Shown: positions 42,029 to 52,486 of the stretch, in pieces
Numbering within the stretch: the first letter of the stretch is position 1
Layout of the letters: every line of letters begins with the position of its first letter
NCBI GenBank assembly: GCA_963576725.1
Contig: OY755243.1
Coordinates: 40,595,243-40,659,242 of the forward strand
Direction: 5' to 3'
Length of the DNA stretch: 64,000 nt
Origin: Azorinus chamasolen
Lineage: Eukaryota > Mollusca > Bivalvia > Cardiida > Solecurtidae
Position numbers and translations under genes: made by a program
The notes under the pieces: generated by a model
Told to the model about the DNA's origin: nothing
Database searches by the model: none
What the model saw: the letters and a program-made list of their open reading frames with translations, nothing else

Positions 42029-43028
42029 TGTCACACTAGAGCGTATGGCACGAACGTATGCGAACGTATGAGAAAAAAATGCTCATACGCTCGCATACGC
42101 AGATAAACGCTATGGGTAGTATAGGCATACGTTGTATAAGCTGCCATATGTCGGTGTACGTTCTCATACGCAGAGAACGAAACTAATTTTTGAACATGTT
42201 CAAAGCAGTTCAGCGTATACGAGCGTATGAAGTATACTAGGTCAAATACGTTTCACATACGGTGGCATGAAGGCGGCCAGTAAATCTATCATATGGATAG
42301 CGTATCAGTAACGTAATTTTAACGTATGTCTGACGAACGACTAACGTTTTTAACCTATTTCTGGCTATCCATACGCTATTCATGCGCTCACATGAGGTAA
42401 GAATACGTTACTTATATGCTCACACACGCTATCTATAGGCTGATATACGCTACATTGACGGTGACATAAGTTGACACATGCTCGTATACGTTTCCCATGC
42501 GTTGCCTATACGCCAGATATACGGTACGCATACGCTATTCACGCGCTGCTAATACGTTCATCGAAGATAGAGGCGGAAAATTACGGATTCATACGCTCAA
42601 AAGTTGTGCGTATGCCCAGGATTTCATACGCACGCTATGCATACGTTCGTCTCATACGCTATAGTGTGACATGGGCATAATTTAACGTATGTCTGACGAA
42701 TGACTAACGTATTTAAAGTATTTAACCTATTTCTGGCTATCCATACGCTGCTCTTGCGCTCACATGCAGTAAGAATATGTTACTCATATGCTCGCATACG
42801 CTAGTTATACGCTGATATACGCTTCACTGACGGTGACATAAGTTGACACACGCTCGTATACGATTCTCATGCGCTGCATATACGCCAGATATACGGTACA
42901 CATGCGCTGGTAGTAGGTTCATCGAAGATAGTGTTGGGAAATTTCGGGTTCATACGCTCAACAGTTGTGCGCATGATCAGTTTTTCATACGCTATGCATA
43001 CGTTCGTCTCATACGCTATAGTGTGACA
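42029..43028. mobile_element. CGTATG-rich inverted-repeat element, partly duplicated
   Basis: The left end TGTCACACTAGAGCGTATGG, CACGAACGTATG is mirrored at the right by CATACGTTCGTCTCATACGC, TATAGTGTGACA. That right end occurs twice (to 42671 and to 43028) because a ~360-base block is duplicated. The whole body is studded with CATACGC/GCGTATG on both strands. Class unknown. Confidence 0.75.
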
Positions 43029-43432
43029 GGACCATTAAGACAATTCGCAAGTGCCCATAACCAGTAACACTTTGAGTATGAATTTGAGAACCATGCATTG
43101 CAATTGTGATTTCATATTTATAACACGTGATGTTTGATTTTGCAGTTTATAAGAAGTTTAAATATTACAATGGATTAACGAACATGTTTTACAGCTGCTT
43201 AAGTTAAATATTAGCTTTTAAATTTGAACTCATTATGTTAATGAATATGGCTATGGACCCATTGTATTTGGAAAGTTCCCAATAAAAATGTTTAAACAAA
43301 TGGTGCATAGTATTGTCATATGTCAGGCATATTCAGTTGTGTTATTCACATTGTATGATATTCCGCAAGAGAAATTCTATATAGCTACAATGGTAGAATG
43401 GGGGAGTTTACATTCCAGCTTAGCATTCTGTT
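43029..43432. other. Middle of the foldback element, last part
   Basis: Unassigned AT-rich sequence. CCAATAAAAATG at 43280-43291 contains a possible polyadenylation signal, but nothing upstream looks coding. Confidence 0.4.
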
Positions 43433-46357
43433 TCCTTATATAAAAACGAATGTTGATGGGCGAGCCAAACAGTCCAGCTCGACATTCAGTTTCTCTATAT
43501 AAAAACGAATGTTGATGGGCGAGCTCGACATTCCAGATCAACATTCGATTTCCTTATATAAAAACGAATGTTGATGAGCGAGCTCAACATTCCAGCTCAA
43601 CATTCGGTTTCTCTATATAAAAAACGAATGTTGATGGGCGAGCTCGACATTCAAGTTCGACATTCAGTTTCCCTATATAATGGCGAATGTTGATGGGCGA
43701 GCTCGACATACCAGATCAACATTCGATTTCCTTATATTAAAACGAATGTTGATGGGTGAGCTCGACATTCCAGATCAACATTCGGTTTCCTTATATAAAG
43801 ACGAATGTTGATGGGCGAGCTCGACATTCCAGATCAACATTCGGTTTCCTTATATAAAAAACGAATGTTGATGGGCGAGCTCGACATTCCAGATCAACAT
43901 TCGATTTCCTTATATAAAAACGAATGTTGATGGGCGAGCTCGACATTCCAGATCAACATTCGATTTCCTTATATAAAAACGAATGTTGATGGGCGAGCTC
44001 GACATTCCAGATCAACATTCGATTTCCTTATATAAAAATGAATGTTAATGGGCGAGCTCGACACTCCAGCTCAACATTCGATTTCCTTATATAAAAACGA
44101 ATGTTGATGGGCGAGTTCGACATTCTAGATCAACATTCGATTTCCTTCTATAAAAACGAATGTTGATGGGCGAGCTGGACATTCCAGATCAACATTCGGT
44201 TTCTCTATATAAAAACGAATGTTGATGGGCGAGCTCATCATTCCAGCTCAACATTCGGTTTCTCTATATAAAAACGAATGTTGATGGGCGAGCTCAACAT
44301 TCCAGATCAACATTCGGTTTCCTTATATAAAACGAATGTTGATGGGCGAGCTCGACATTCCAGATCAACATTCGATTTCCTTATATAAAAATGAATGTTG
44401 ATGGGCGAGCTCGACATTCCAGCTCAACATTCGATTTCCTTATATAAAAACGAATGTTGATGGGCGAGCTCGACATTCCAGATCAACATTCGATTTCCTT
44501 ATAAAAAACGAATGTTGATGGGCGAGCTCGACATTCCAGCTCAACATTCGATTTCCTTATACATGTATAAAAACGAATGTTGATGGGCGAGCTCGACATT
44601 CCAGATCAACATTCGATTTCCTTATATAAAAATGAATGTTGATGGGCGAGCTCGACATTCCAGCTCAACATTCGATTTCCTTATATAAAAACGAATGTTG
44701 ATGGGCGAGCTCGACATTCCAGCTCAACATTCAATTTCCTTATATAAAAACGAATGTTGATGAGCGAGCTCAACATTCCAGCTCAGCATTCGGTTTCTCT
44801 ATATAAAAACGAATGTTGATGGGCGAGCTCGACATTCCAGATCAACATTCGGTTTCTCTATATAAAAACGAATGTTGATGGGCGAGCTCGACATTCCAGA
44901 TCAACATTCGATTTCCTTATATAAAAACGAATGTTGATCGGCGAGCTCGACATTCCAGATCAACATTCGATTTCCTTATATAAAAACGAATGTTGATGGG
45001 CGAGCTGGACATGCCAGATCAACATTCGATTTCTCTATATAAAAACGAATGTTGATGGGCGAGCTCGACATTCCAGCTCAACATTCGATTTCCTTATATA
45101 AAAACGAATGTTGATGGGCGAGCTCGACATTCCAGCTCAACATTCAATTTCCTTATATAAAAACGAATGTTGATGAGCGAGCTCAACATTCCAGCTCAGC
45201 ATTCGGTTTCTCTATATAAAAACGAATGTTGATGGGCGAGCTCGACATTCCAGATCAACATTCGGTTTCTCTATATAAAAACGAATGTTGATGGGCGAGC
45301 TCGACATTCCAGATCAACATTCGATTTCCTTATATAAAAACGAATGTTGATCGGCGAGCTCGACATTCCAGATCAACATTCGATTTCCTTATATAAAAAC
45401 GAATGTTGATGGGCGAGCTGGACATGCCAGATCAACATTCGATTTCTCTATATAAAAACGAATGTTGATGGGCGAGATCGACATGCCAGATCAACATTCG
45501 ATTTCTCTATATAAAAACGAATGTTGATGGACGAGCTCGACATTCCAGATCAACATTCGGTTTCTGTATATAAAAACGAATGTTGATGGGTGAGCTCGAC
45601 ATTCCAGATCAACATTCGATTTCCTTATGTAAAAACGAATGTTGATGGGCGAGCTCAACATTCCAGCTCAACATTCAGTTTCTCTATATAAAAACGAATG
45701 TTGATGGGCAAGCTCAACATTCCAGATCAACATTCGGTTTCCTTATATAAAAACGAATGTTGATGGGCGAGCTCGACATTCCAGATCAACATTCGATTTC
45801 CTTATATAAAAACAAATGTTGATGGGCGAGCTCGACATTCCAGATCAACATTCGATTTCTCTATATAAAAACGAATGTTGATGGGCGAGCTCGACATTCC
45901 AGATCAACATTCGGTTTCTGTATATAAAAACGAATGTTGATGGGTGAGCTCGACATTCCAGATCAACATTCGATTTCCTTATATAAAAACGAATGTTGAT
46001 GGGCGAGCTCGACATTCCAGATCAACATTCGGTTTCCTTATATAAAAACGAATGTTGATGGGCGAGCTCGACATTCCAGATCAACATTCGATTTCCTTAT
46101 ATAAAAACGAATGTTGATGAGCGAGCTCAACATTCCAGCTCAACATTCGGTTTCTCTATATAAAAAACGAATGTTGATGGGCGAGCTCAACATTCTAGAT
46201 CAACATTCGGTTTCCTTATATAAAAACGAATGTTGATGGGCGAGCTCGACATTCCAGACCAACATTCGATTTCCTTATATAAAAACGAATGTTGATGGGC
46301 GAGCTCGACATTCCAGATCAACATTCGATTTCCTTATATAAAAACGAATGTTGATGG
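43433..46357 (-). repeat. 59-base satellite, right arm (~49 units)
   Basis: Inverse complement of the left arm (CGAATGTTGATGGGCGAGCT, CGACATTCCAGATCAACATT, CGATTTCCTTATATAAAAA). A 413-base block (7 units) is tandemly duplicated: the variant string TGAGCGAGCTCAACATTCCA with AGCTCAGCATTCGG occurs at 44761 and again at 45174. Confidence 0.96.
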
Positions 46358-46391
46358 TTGATGGTTGATTGCTGAGCCAGCTTCACACACA

Positions 46392-46402
46392 TGTAAGATT
46401 TA
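46392..46402 (+). repeat. Right target-site duplication of the foldback element
   Basis: TGTAAGATTTA, identical to 37531-37541. The adjoining bases (GTCGCC before the left copy, CAGAGA after the right) would be joined at the empty site. Confidence 0.75.
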
Positions 46403-46862
46403 CAGAGAGCAGATGCACGTCACTAACCATATACTCTATATCGCCTGTATGATTATGGGTATGTAAGTCAAGTGGTTGTTTATTGCAGGGCAAATGTAAT
46501 GCAAACAGTTCTACATTACTTTTGCCATACATTAAGCGTCCACCTGCTTTCTAAGACAATGAATGACCGCTTAGGACAGTATCTACTGTAGACTTACAGT
46601 TCAATGAACGCCTTTGGAGGGAAGAGCTGGTGAATTGTGCCCGATATCATCTTGCATCTTGTACTGTCTAGCAAACGCAATTACCAAGAGTAATAAATAG
46701 AAGAATATCTCCAAAATTATATTCAGACCCTGACGTTTGATATAGAATATTGTGTAAACATAAAAACCTCTTCATCGAACGATAGAGAACTCAACTTTTA
46801 TAGGATCCTACAGCCATTCTGCTTATGATTATTATGAAACGTCTAGAGTAGAACACACAGGG
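46403..46862. mobile_element. Flank of the foldback element with a D2 fragment
   Basis: 46460-46590 is a degraded D2 (AAGTGGTTGTTTATTGCAGG, GTAATGCAAACAGTTCTAC, ACATTAAGCGTCCACCTGC, ACAGTATCTACTGTA). The rest is unassigned. Confidence 0.55.
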
Positions 46863-47026
46863 CGATAACACTTTATCGAGCGAATATTCGTGTAAGAAAT
46901 AGTGACTGTATGAATACCAAATAGCTGATTTTTAAAAATGCAATTATGGACAATGGAATTTTAAATTTCTGTTTGCAAAGGCGTAGAAAGGCGTAGAAAG
47001 GCGTATTCATGGAGTAAATGGTTAAA
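46863..47026 (+). mobile_element. Family B element, short
   Basis: ATAACACTTTATCGAGCGAA, CGTGTAAGAAATAGTGACTG, TTTCTGTTTGCAAAGGCGTA and a right end with a tandem AAAGGCGTAG, then GGAGTAAATGGTTAA. The central palindrome is deleted. Confidence 0.75.
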
Positions 47027-47109
47027 CGCATGTGACAGCTAAAGTACAGAACACAAGTAATGGGAACGTTTAGTGTTATGGGTTGCCCTCCGTGTCCACA
47101 GCATGTATT

Positions 47110-47356
47110 TACCCTTCTCTTGCTGAATTTTAAAATACATTTCTCCTTTACCCATGTCCTGTTGTATAATTACATATATCTTCGCTGTGTACAAGTATTT
47201 CGCTGTGCAATCACTGCTGTGGAGTGCACTGGTTGCACAATCAACTTGTAAATAGTGCAGACCCTGATGAGACAGCTCCTGCAGGAGCTGTCTCATCTGG
47301 GTCTTCACTATCTACAGGTAGGTATATTGACGTGAATAGCAAGCGAAGGGTTAAAG
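47110..47356 (+). mobile_element. Family E element
   Basis: TTACCCTTCTCTTGCTGAAT to AGCAAGCGAAGGGTTAA. The core is GAGACAGCTCCTGCAGGAGC then TGTCTC. It is about 95% alike to 54998-55248 by eye. Confidence 0.9.
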
Positions 47357-47579
47357 ACCAACTATTTATCTGTTTTTGAGTGATTTTCGTTAAGCGTTTA
47401 CTCTAACCAAACTGTATCATAGAGTGCGCTCCCTTGTCGGTATAGGAAACCAGGAACGATAACTCTAGAGAAATAATGACATCAGTATTTGTGTCGATTT
47501 CATTCATTAGTTTCACTCTTCTCAAATTAAAAAAAAAAGCGTCTTGACTTCTATTTGCAACAACTAATTATTGGTCTGC

Positions 47580-47690
47580 AAGACAGGTAATAGCTTAATG
47601 CAGGTGAAAAGTAATGCAGAAAGCTCCAACAGGAGCTTTCTGCATTCCTTTTGTCCTGTATTAAGCAACCATATGCTTTTTAAGACTACT
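47580..47690. mobile_element. Family D2 fragment
   Basis: AGACAGGTAATAGCTTAATG, GCAGAAAGCTCCAACAGGAG, CTTTCTGCATT, CCTGTATTAAGCAACCATAT; the outer ends are missing. Confidence 0.7.
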
Positions 47691-47781
47691 ATATGTACTT
47701 AAAAGTTATGATGACACTCACACAACTTCAAAACTAGGAACAGATTAAGTATGAGAAAACCTGGGTTTTTTAAAAACCAAA

Positions 47782-48001
47782 TTAGCCCTTTAGATGACAG
47801 AGGCGACTGTTGACACCTTGACTAACAGAACAGACCCAGACCAGACATCACCTGCTCTATATGTATCCATGGATAATAGAACTCTGATTCTACAGTTTCT
47901 GCCTTGCCAATATTCCTTGTGATTATTTGCCATTATATGGCACTAATTTATATTTATGCTGTCCTTATTGTTTACATGAATCTTCATCAGATACATGTTA
48001 A
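47782..48001 (-). mobile_element. Family B element sharing TTAA with A
   Basis: TTAGCCCTTTAGATGACAG, ACAGAACAGACCCAGACCAG, GAACTCTGATTCTACAG, TTTCTGCCTTGCCAAT, TTGTTTACATGAATCTTCAT. One core arm is lost. Its last TTAA is the first of the next element. Confidence 0.75.
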
Positions 48002-48225
48002 CACATTCCCTCATATTGACGCCATTTGACGCCATTGTAAAAGTCACGTTCTGAAACCATTGTAATAAATAGAGCATTTGCTCCATAGGAGCAAATGCTC
48101 TATTTATTACAATGGTTTCAAAACTACACAATTCTAAAAAGAGTATTTTCTCTAGTAAATGCTCCTTCTCGGTAGATTTACTAAAGAGGTATGATCTAAA
48201 AATAACCTATGAGGGAATGGGTAAA
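47998..48225 (-). mobile_element. Family A element with matching arm changes
   Basis: TTAACACATTCCCTCATATT to ATGAGGGAATGGGTAAA. Both arms carry the same change: CCATTGTAATAAATAG and CTATTTATTACAATGG, against GTGATA/TATCAC in other copies. Confidence 0.92.
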
Positions 48226-48342
48226 TTAGCTTCAAGAACCCCATGTTGAAGAAGCACGTGCCATTTATGAGTTTGAAGAGGCAGTCAGTCTGATTCCGAA
48301 ATGACACACACTATATTTGATTCCACTAATGATTTATGACAA

Positions 48343-48722
48343 TACAGTAAAACACATCTACAGCTACAACCAGAAATACGCCTGACATTGGATCTTAACC
48401 CTTTCCCTGTTCTATGTTTATTACAAATTACAATACCTTTCAATTGATCGTTCATGGACAAAATGTTTATAATGAAATATGGAAGGTGGAACATTGTAGC
48501 CAGTTTAGAAAGTCACGAAACAGATTTAGTCAAATCCCATTAGCAAACAGAGCAGACCCTGATCAGAAGGCTCCTATAGGAGCCGTCTGATCTGGGTCTA
48601 CTCTATTTTCAAATGCGTGAAAAGAGGTTTATATGAGGGAAATGGTTAAAGGCATATAGTAGCTTAGCAGGTCTTAAGTCATGCAGAAAGATTCAATACA
48701 CAGCTTTGCATATCTTTGACTG
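48343..48722. mobile_element. D2-type host with a B2 insertion
   Basis: TACAGTAAAACACATCTACA begins the host. After the B2 copy come AGTAGCTTAGCAGGTC, AAGTCATGCAGAAAG and AGCTTTGCATA. The host's right end is degraded. Confidence 0.6.
48395..48648 (+). mobile_element. Family B2 element
   Basis: TTAACCCTTTCCCTGTTC, AATTACAATACCTTTCAATT, AAATATGGAAGGTGGAACAT, core AAGGCTCCTATAGGAGCCGT, ATGAGGGAAATGGTTAA. B2 shares B's right half but has a different left half. The second full copy is at 55279-55532. Confidence 0.9.
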
Positions 48723-48944
48723 TATCACACGTGGACTCGCGTCGGAAACCAATTAGATCCAACACAATGCAAGTAATGTAAAATTAATATTTAACAGTAT
48801 TAATTGTATATAAATGTAATTTCATTTTGAATATTCTGGTGTTTACTAAGCATCGCGGAATTGCGTGCAAACAGTCTGACGTATGCTTAGACGTCGAGTA
48901 CTTTGGATGTCAAAGTTCGGAGACACACCATTTACACATTATAC

Positions 48945-49200
48945 ATGTGTTTCCCTGTTGACTATTCATGTAAGAAATAATAACATAGTGAATATTTATT
49001 AGTTAAATATTTATAATGACATGCAGGACAGTTTGGGCATTTGCAGAAACTGTTAAATCAAATCTATATACATTGTACATGTATTCAATAAGCAAACAGG
49101 GTATAGACTCTGATCAAACGACCCCGACATGAACAGTCTGATCTGGGTCTACTCTGTTTGCAAAGTCGTGAAGAGGTGTTAATATGAAGAAATGGGTGTA
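48945..49200 (+). mobile_element. Family B element
   Basis: TTTCCCTGTTGACTATTCAT, GTAAGAAATAATAACATAG, GCAGAAACTGTTAAATC, AATAAGCAAACAGGG, GATCTGGGTCTACTCTG and ATGAAGAAATGGGTG. Terminal TTAA lost on both sides. Confidence 0.8.
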
Positions 49201-49254
49201 GAGATACACAAGCAAGCCTGAATATTCGTTACACAAACTCTGTAGTACAATTGA

Positions 49255-49480
49255 TTAAGTCGTCCCCTAATACTGACGCCCTTTGACGCCTTTGTAAAAG
49301 TTGCTTTATGAAACCATTGTGATAAATAGAGCATTTGCTCCTAAGGAGAAAATGCTCTATTTATCACAATGGTTTCAAAACTACACAATTCTATTTTTTC
49401 CTGTTCTCTAGTAAATACTCCCTTTCGGTAGATTTACCAAAAGAGGTTGGGTCTAAAATAGCTTATGAGGTAATGGTTAA
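49255..49480 (-). mobile_element. Family A element
   Basis: TTAAGTCGTCCCCTAATACT to TATGAGGTAATGGTTAA; hairpin tip GCTCCTAAGGAGA. Confidence 0.9.
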
Positions 49481-49647
49481 AGTCTATTTAGTATCATTCT
49501 GTTAACTCAGGAGCAGTTTGATCTGGGTCTGCACTATAGGCGTACATTTGTCTGTCCACATATCTAGGGCAATTAGGACATGCAGCATACCCCACCAGAC
49601 AACCATTTGGTTAATCGTACTAAAGTTATAGAAACTAAGTCCTTTTC

Positions 49648-49834
49648 ACATTAAGCTTGACCTATCTCGCATTTGCACACAGTTAGATCCAGATGAGACG
49701 ACGAATAACGCTGTGCCTCATCAGGATCCTAGCTGTTTCACCGTCGGTTAAAAGTAAAAATGAATCGGATGAAGGCAAAAATGTGTAACAGATCAGAGTT
49801 TTGGTAGAACTTTTTTTGCAGCAGGAGAAGGGTT
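49648..49834 (-). mobile_element. Family C element, minus
   Basis: TTAAGCTTGACCTATCTCGC, ATTTGCACACAGTTAGATCC, AGATGAGACGACGAATAACG, CATCAGGATCCTAGCTGTTT, CACCGTCGG and GAGAAGGGTTTAA. Confidence 0.82.
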
Positions 49835-49937
49835 TAAGAAAGCATGAGGCAGTGTTCCTATTTCGTATGTGCCTCAATCAATAGCAAGAGGCACATCGCC
49901 AGACTTCTCTGTGTACATTAGCAGTGCATTTCGTGAT

Positions 49938-50176
49938 ATTACCCTTTCCCTCATACAAACGCCTTGTAAAACCTTTGCAAAAACAGAGTAGACCCAGATC
50001 AGACGGCTCCTATAGCAGCTGTCTAATCTTGGTATGCTCTGTTTGCTTATGGAATTACATGTATATAGATCTGATCCTACGATATTTGTCAAAAGTTTAC
50101 ATAATAAAAACTAAGTTAATAAATATTCAAGATGTGATCAATATCCATACAGAAATGTTCATTTGGGAATAGGATA
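49938..50176 (-). mobile_element. Family B element
   Basis: ATTACCCTTTCCCTCATACA, ACAGAGTAGACCCAGATCAG, CGGCTCCTATAGCAGC, ATATAGATCTGATCCTACG; the AT-rich end is decayed. Confidence 0.78.
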
Positions 50177-50179
50177 ATC

Positions 50180-50274
50180 CATGCAAACAGTTTGGATCCA
50201 TATAATCCATGCAAACAGTTTGGATCCAGATGAAATGCCGAGTAACTAACTCGGCTACTCATCAGCATCCATAT
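50180..50274. mobile_element. Family C core with a short duplication
   Basis: AATCCATGCAAACAGTTTGG occurs twice (near 50177 and 50206). Then come ATGAAATGCCGAGTAACTAA, CTCGGCTACTCATCAGCATC. Confidence 0.7.
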
Positions 50275-50503
50275 TTAACCCATTACCTCATAGGCTATTT
50301 TTAGATCCAATCTCTTTGAATAAATCTACCGAAAAGGAGCATGAACTAGAGAAAAGGAAAACTTTAGAATATTGTAGTTTGAAACCATTGTGATAAATAG
50401 AGCATTTGCTCCTATAAGAGCAAATGCTCTATTTATCACAATGGTTTCACAAAGTGACTTTTACAGAGTCGTCAAAAGTCGTCAATATGAGGGAAAGGGT
50501 TAA
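50275..50503 (+). mobile_element. Family A element, left of a head-to-head pair
   Basis: TTAACCCATTACCTCATAGG to ATGAGGGAAAGGGTTAA, hairpin intact with CTATAAGAG at the tip. It serves as a good reference copy for A. Confidence 0.95.
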
Positions 50504-50711
50504 CCCATTCCTCATATTGACGCTTTTTGACACCTCTGTAAAAGTCACTTTTTGAAACCATTGTTATAAGTACAGCATTTGCTCCATAGGAGCAAATGCT
50601 ATATTTATCACAATGGTTTCAAAACTACGCATTTCTAAAATTTTCCTTTTTCTAGTAATAGCTCCTTTTCAGTAGATTGGGTCTAAAATAGCTTATGAGG
50701 GAATGTGTTAA
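50500..50711 (-). mobile_element. Family A element, right of a head-to-head pair
   Basis: It starts with the TTAA that ends the previous copy and runs to GAGGGAATGTGTTAA. It has a ~12-base deletion near GTAGATTGGG, and left-arm changes (TTGTTATAAGTACAGC). Confidence 0.93.
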
Positions 50712-50859
50712 GAGATATGAAAGAAGATAATTGGCCTACAAAACGTTACGTCGATGAAGAAAAAGACGTTGAGGAAAATTGGCCTAAAACACGGTACAAC
50801 GTGTTTTGTGTTATAATAGATGGACAGTGTCCACACAGATTTGATATTCTATGTTAAGA

Positions 50860-51055
50860 ACTAGACTCATAATGTGAACTTGACTCAAAATGTAAACTTG
50901 ACTCAAAATGTGGATTCAAAATGTGAACTAGATTTAAAATGTGAACTAGACTCCAAATATGTATTCAAAATGTGAACTAAATCCAAAATGTGAACTAGAC
51001 TCCAAATATGTATTCAAAATGTGAACTAAATCCAAAATGTGAACTAGACTCCAAA
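50860..51055. repeat. AATGTGAACTAGACTC minisatellite
   Basis: Irregular repeats of AATGTGAACTAGACTCCAAA, TATGTATTCAA and shorter forms. It is a low-copy, imperfect array. Confidence 0.8.
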
Positions 51056-51145
51056 TGAAGGTTCTTGAATCTGTATGTATCTGGTATATAGCATACTGGA
51101 CAACTAGTGTCTATAAATAGTGATGTCTGCTTAAGTGATAGTGTC

Positions 51146-51376
51146 TTAACCCTTTGCTCCCGAAATATCCATGTAAGAAATAATGGCATCATGCACATTG
51201 ATAAAATTAATCTTTTATAAGTGTACATTGTATATGGACAAAGGGATGTGGCCATGGCAGAAAATGTTGATTAGTTCATAAGCAAACAGAACAAAACCTG
51301 ATCAGACGGCTTCTGCCGGTTCATCTGATCTGGGTCTGCTCTGTTTGTTTCGGGGTACCGACGGAGAAAATGATTA
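51146..51376 (+). mobile_element. Family B element
   Basis: TTAACCCTTTGCTCCCGAAA, CATGTAAGAAATAATGGCAT, GTGGCCATGGCAGAAAATG, CATAAGCAAACAGAACAAAA, GATCTGGGTCTGCTCTG, GAAAATGATTAA. The core tip is CGGCTTCTGCCGG. Confidence 0.85.
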
Positions 51377-51498
51377 AATTAGCAATGTCTTAACTTTTAA
51401 ACTGGGTTAGCGTATCAATCAGTTTGACTTTGCACGAACAGTACGATGCCTCACCTGGAATCAAACAGTACCCCACCCACCCATATTAGCATACTAAA

Positions 51499-52460
51499 GG
51501 TTAACCCCTAATATATCGAAAAATAACATAATGGCTGAAACATTGAACTAAGGATCCCTGAAACATGATCTACTGATCACTGAAACATACATTGATCTAC
51601 TGATCCCTGAAACATTGATCTACTGATCACTGAAACATACATTGATCTACTGATCAGTAAAACATTAATCTGTTGATCACTGAAACATACATTGATCTAC
51701 AGATCACTGAAACATTGACCTACTGGCCCCTGAAACATTAATCTACTGATCACTGAAACATACATTGATCTACTAATCACTGAAACATTAATCTGTTGAT
51801 CACTGAAACATACATTAATCTACTGATCACTGAAACATTGATCTACTGAAATATTGATCTACTGATCGCTGAAACATTGATCTACTGATCACTTAAACGT
51901 TGATCTACTGGTCACTGACACATTGATCTACTGATCTATTGATCACTGAAACATTGATCTACTAATCACTGAAACATTGATCTACTGACCCCTGAAACAT
52001 TAATCTACTGATCACTGAAACATACATTGATCTACTAATCACTGAAACATTAATCTGTTGATCACTGAAACATACATTAATCTACTGATCACTGAAACAT
52101 TGATTTACTGAAATATTGATCTACTGATCGCTGAAACATTGATCTACTGGTCACTGACACATTGATCTACTGATCTATTGATCACTGAAACATTGATCTA
52201 CTAATCACTGAAACATTGATCTACTGACCACTGAAACATTGATCTACTGATTAATGAAACATTGATTTACTGACTTATTGAAATATGGATCTACTGATCT
52301 ACTGATCACTGAAACATTGATCTACCGATCAACTCTTTAAACAACGAAACGGCATGAGTGCCAAACAGCTTGGATCCTGACGAGTAACTCGGCTTCTCAT
52401 CTGGATCCTAGCTATTAGTAAATCACTGTAAGCTCGCGATCGGGCATGATAAGGGAGAAA
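51499..52460 (+). mobile_element. Family C element swollen by a 23-26-base array
   Basis: TTAACCCCTAATATATCGAA, AAATAACATAATGGCTGAAA opens it. The array follows, then GAGTGCCAAACAGCTTGGAT, CCTGACGAGTAACTCGG, TTCTCATCTGGATCC and GGGCATGATAAGGG close it. Confidence 0.65.
51535..52328. repeat. CTGAAACATTGATCTACTGATCA minisatellite
   Basis: About 33 units of 22-27 bases (CACTGAAACATTGATCTACT, GAT), with an insertion variant ACATACATTGATC. A block near 51690-51900 recurs at about 51960-52160, including the ACTGAAATATTGATC and GTCACTGACACATTG variants. Confidence 0.93.
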
Positions 52461-52486
52461 CAAAAACAGAACAATTGTTACAGTAC

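Larger units (their letters stand above)
37542..46391. mobile_element. Foldback-like composite element, 8.85 kb
   Basis: The left end TGTGTGTGAAGCTGGCTCAG, CAATCAACCATCAACCATCA is the exact inverse complement of the right end (..TGATGGTTGATTGCTGAGCC, AGCTTCACACACA). The match continues into the 59-base satellite that makes up both arms: left 37588-41283, right 43433-46357, opposite orientation. The middle (41284-43432) is unique. An identical 11-base direct repeat, TGTAAGATTTA, flanks it at 37531-37541 and 46392-46402. Inverted arms made of tandem repeats are the hallmark of Drosophila Foldback elements. No transposase frame is present, so it is non-autonomous; superfamily unresolved. Confidence 0.8.
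24268..52486 (-). other. Putative ~28 kb intron joining the two exons
   Basis: It starts GTACTG at 52486 and ends in a T-rich tract plus CAG at 24268 (minus strand), and the flanking exons share phase 0. It would contain the whole foldback element and dozens of short elements. Additional small exons inside it cannot be excluded by eye, so the direct join is an inference. Confidence 0.4.

Noticed and set aside
43280..43291. AATAAA polyadenylation signal implying a gene end
   Set aside because: An isolated hexamer in AT-rich DNA with no coding sequence upstream.
41284..43432. Transposase remnant in the middle of the foldback element
   Set aside because: I looked for a long or frameshifted frame on both strands; the longest are ~70 codons and fall in the CATACGC-rich repeat.
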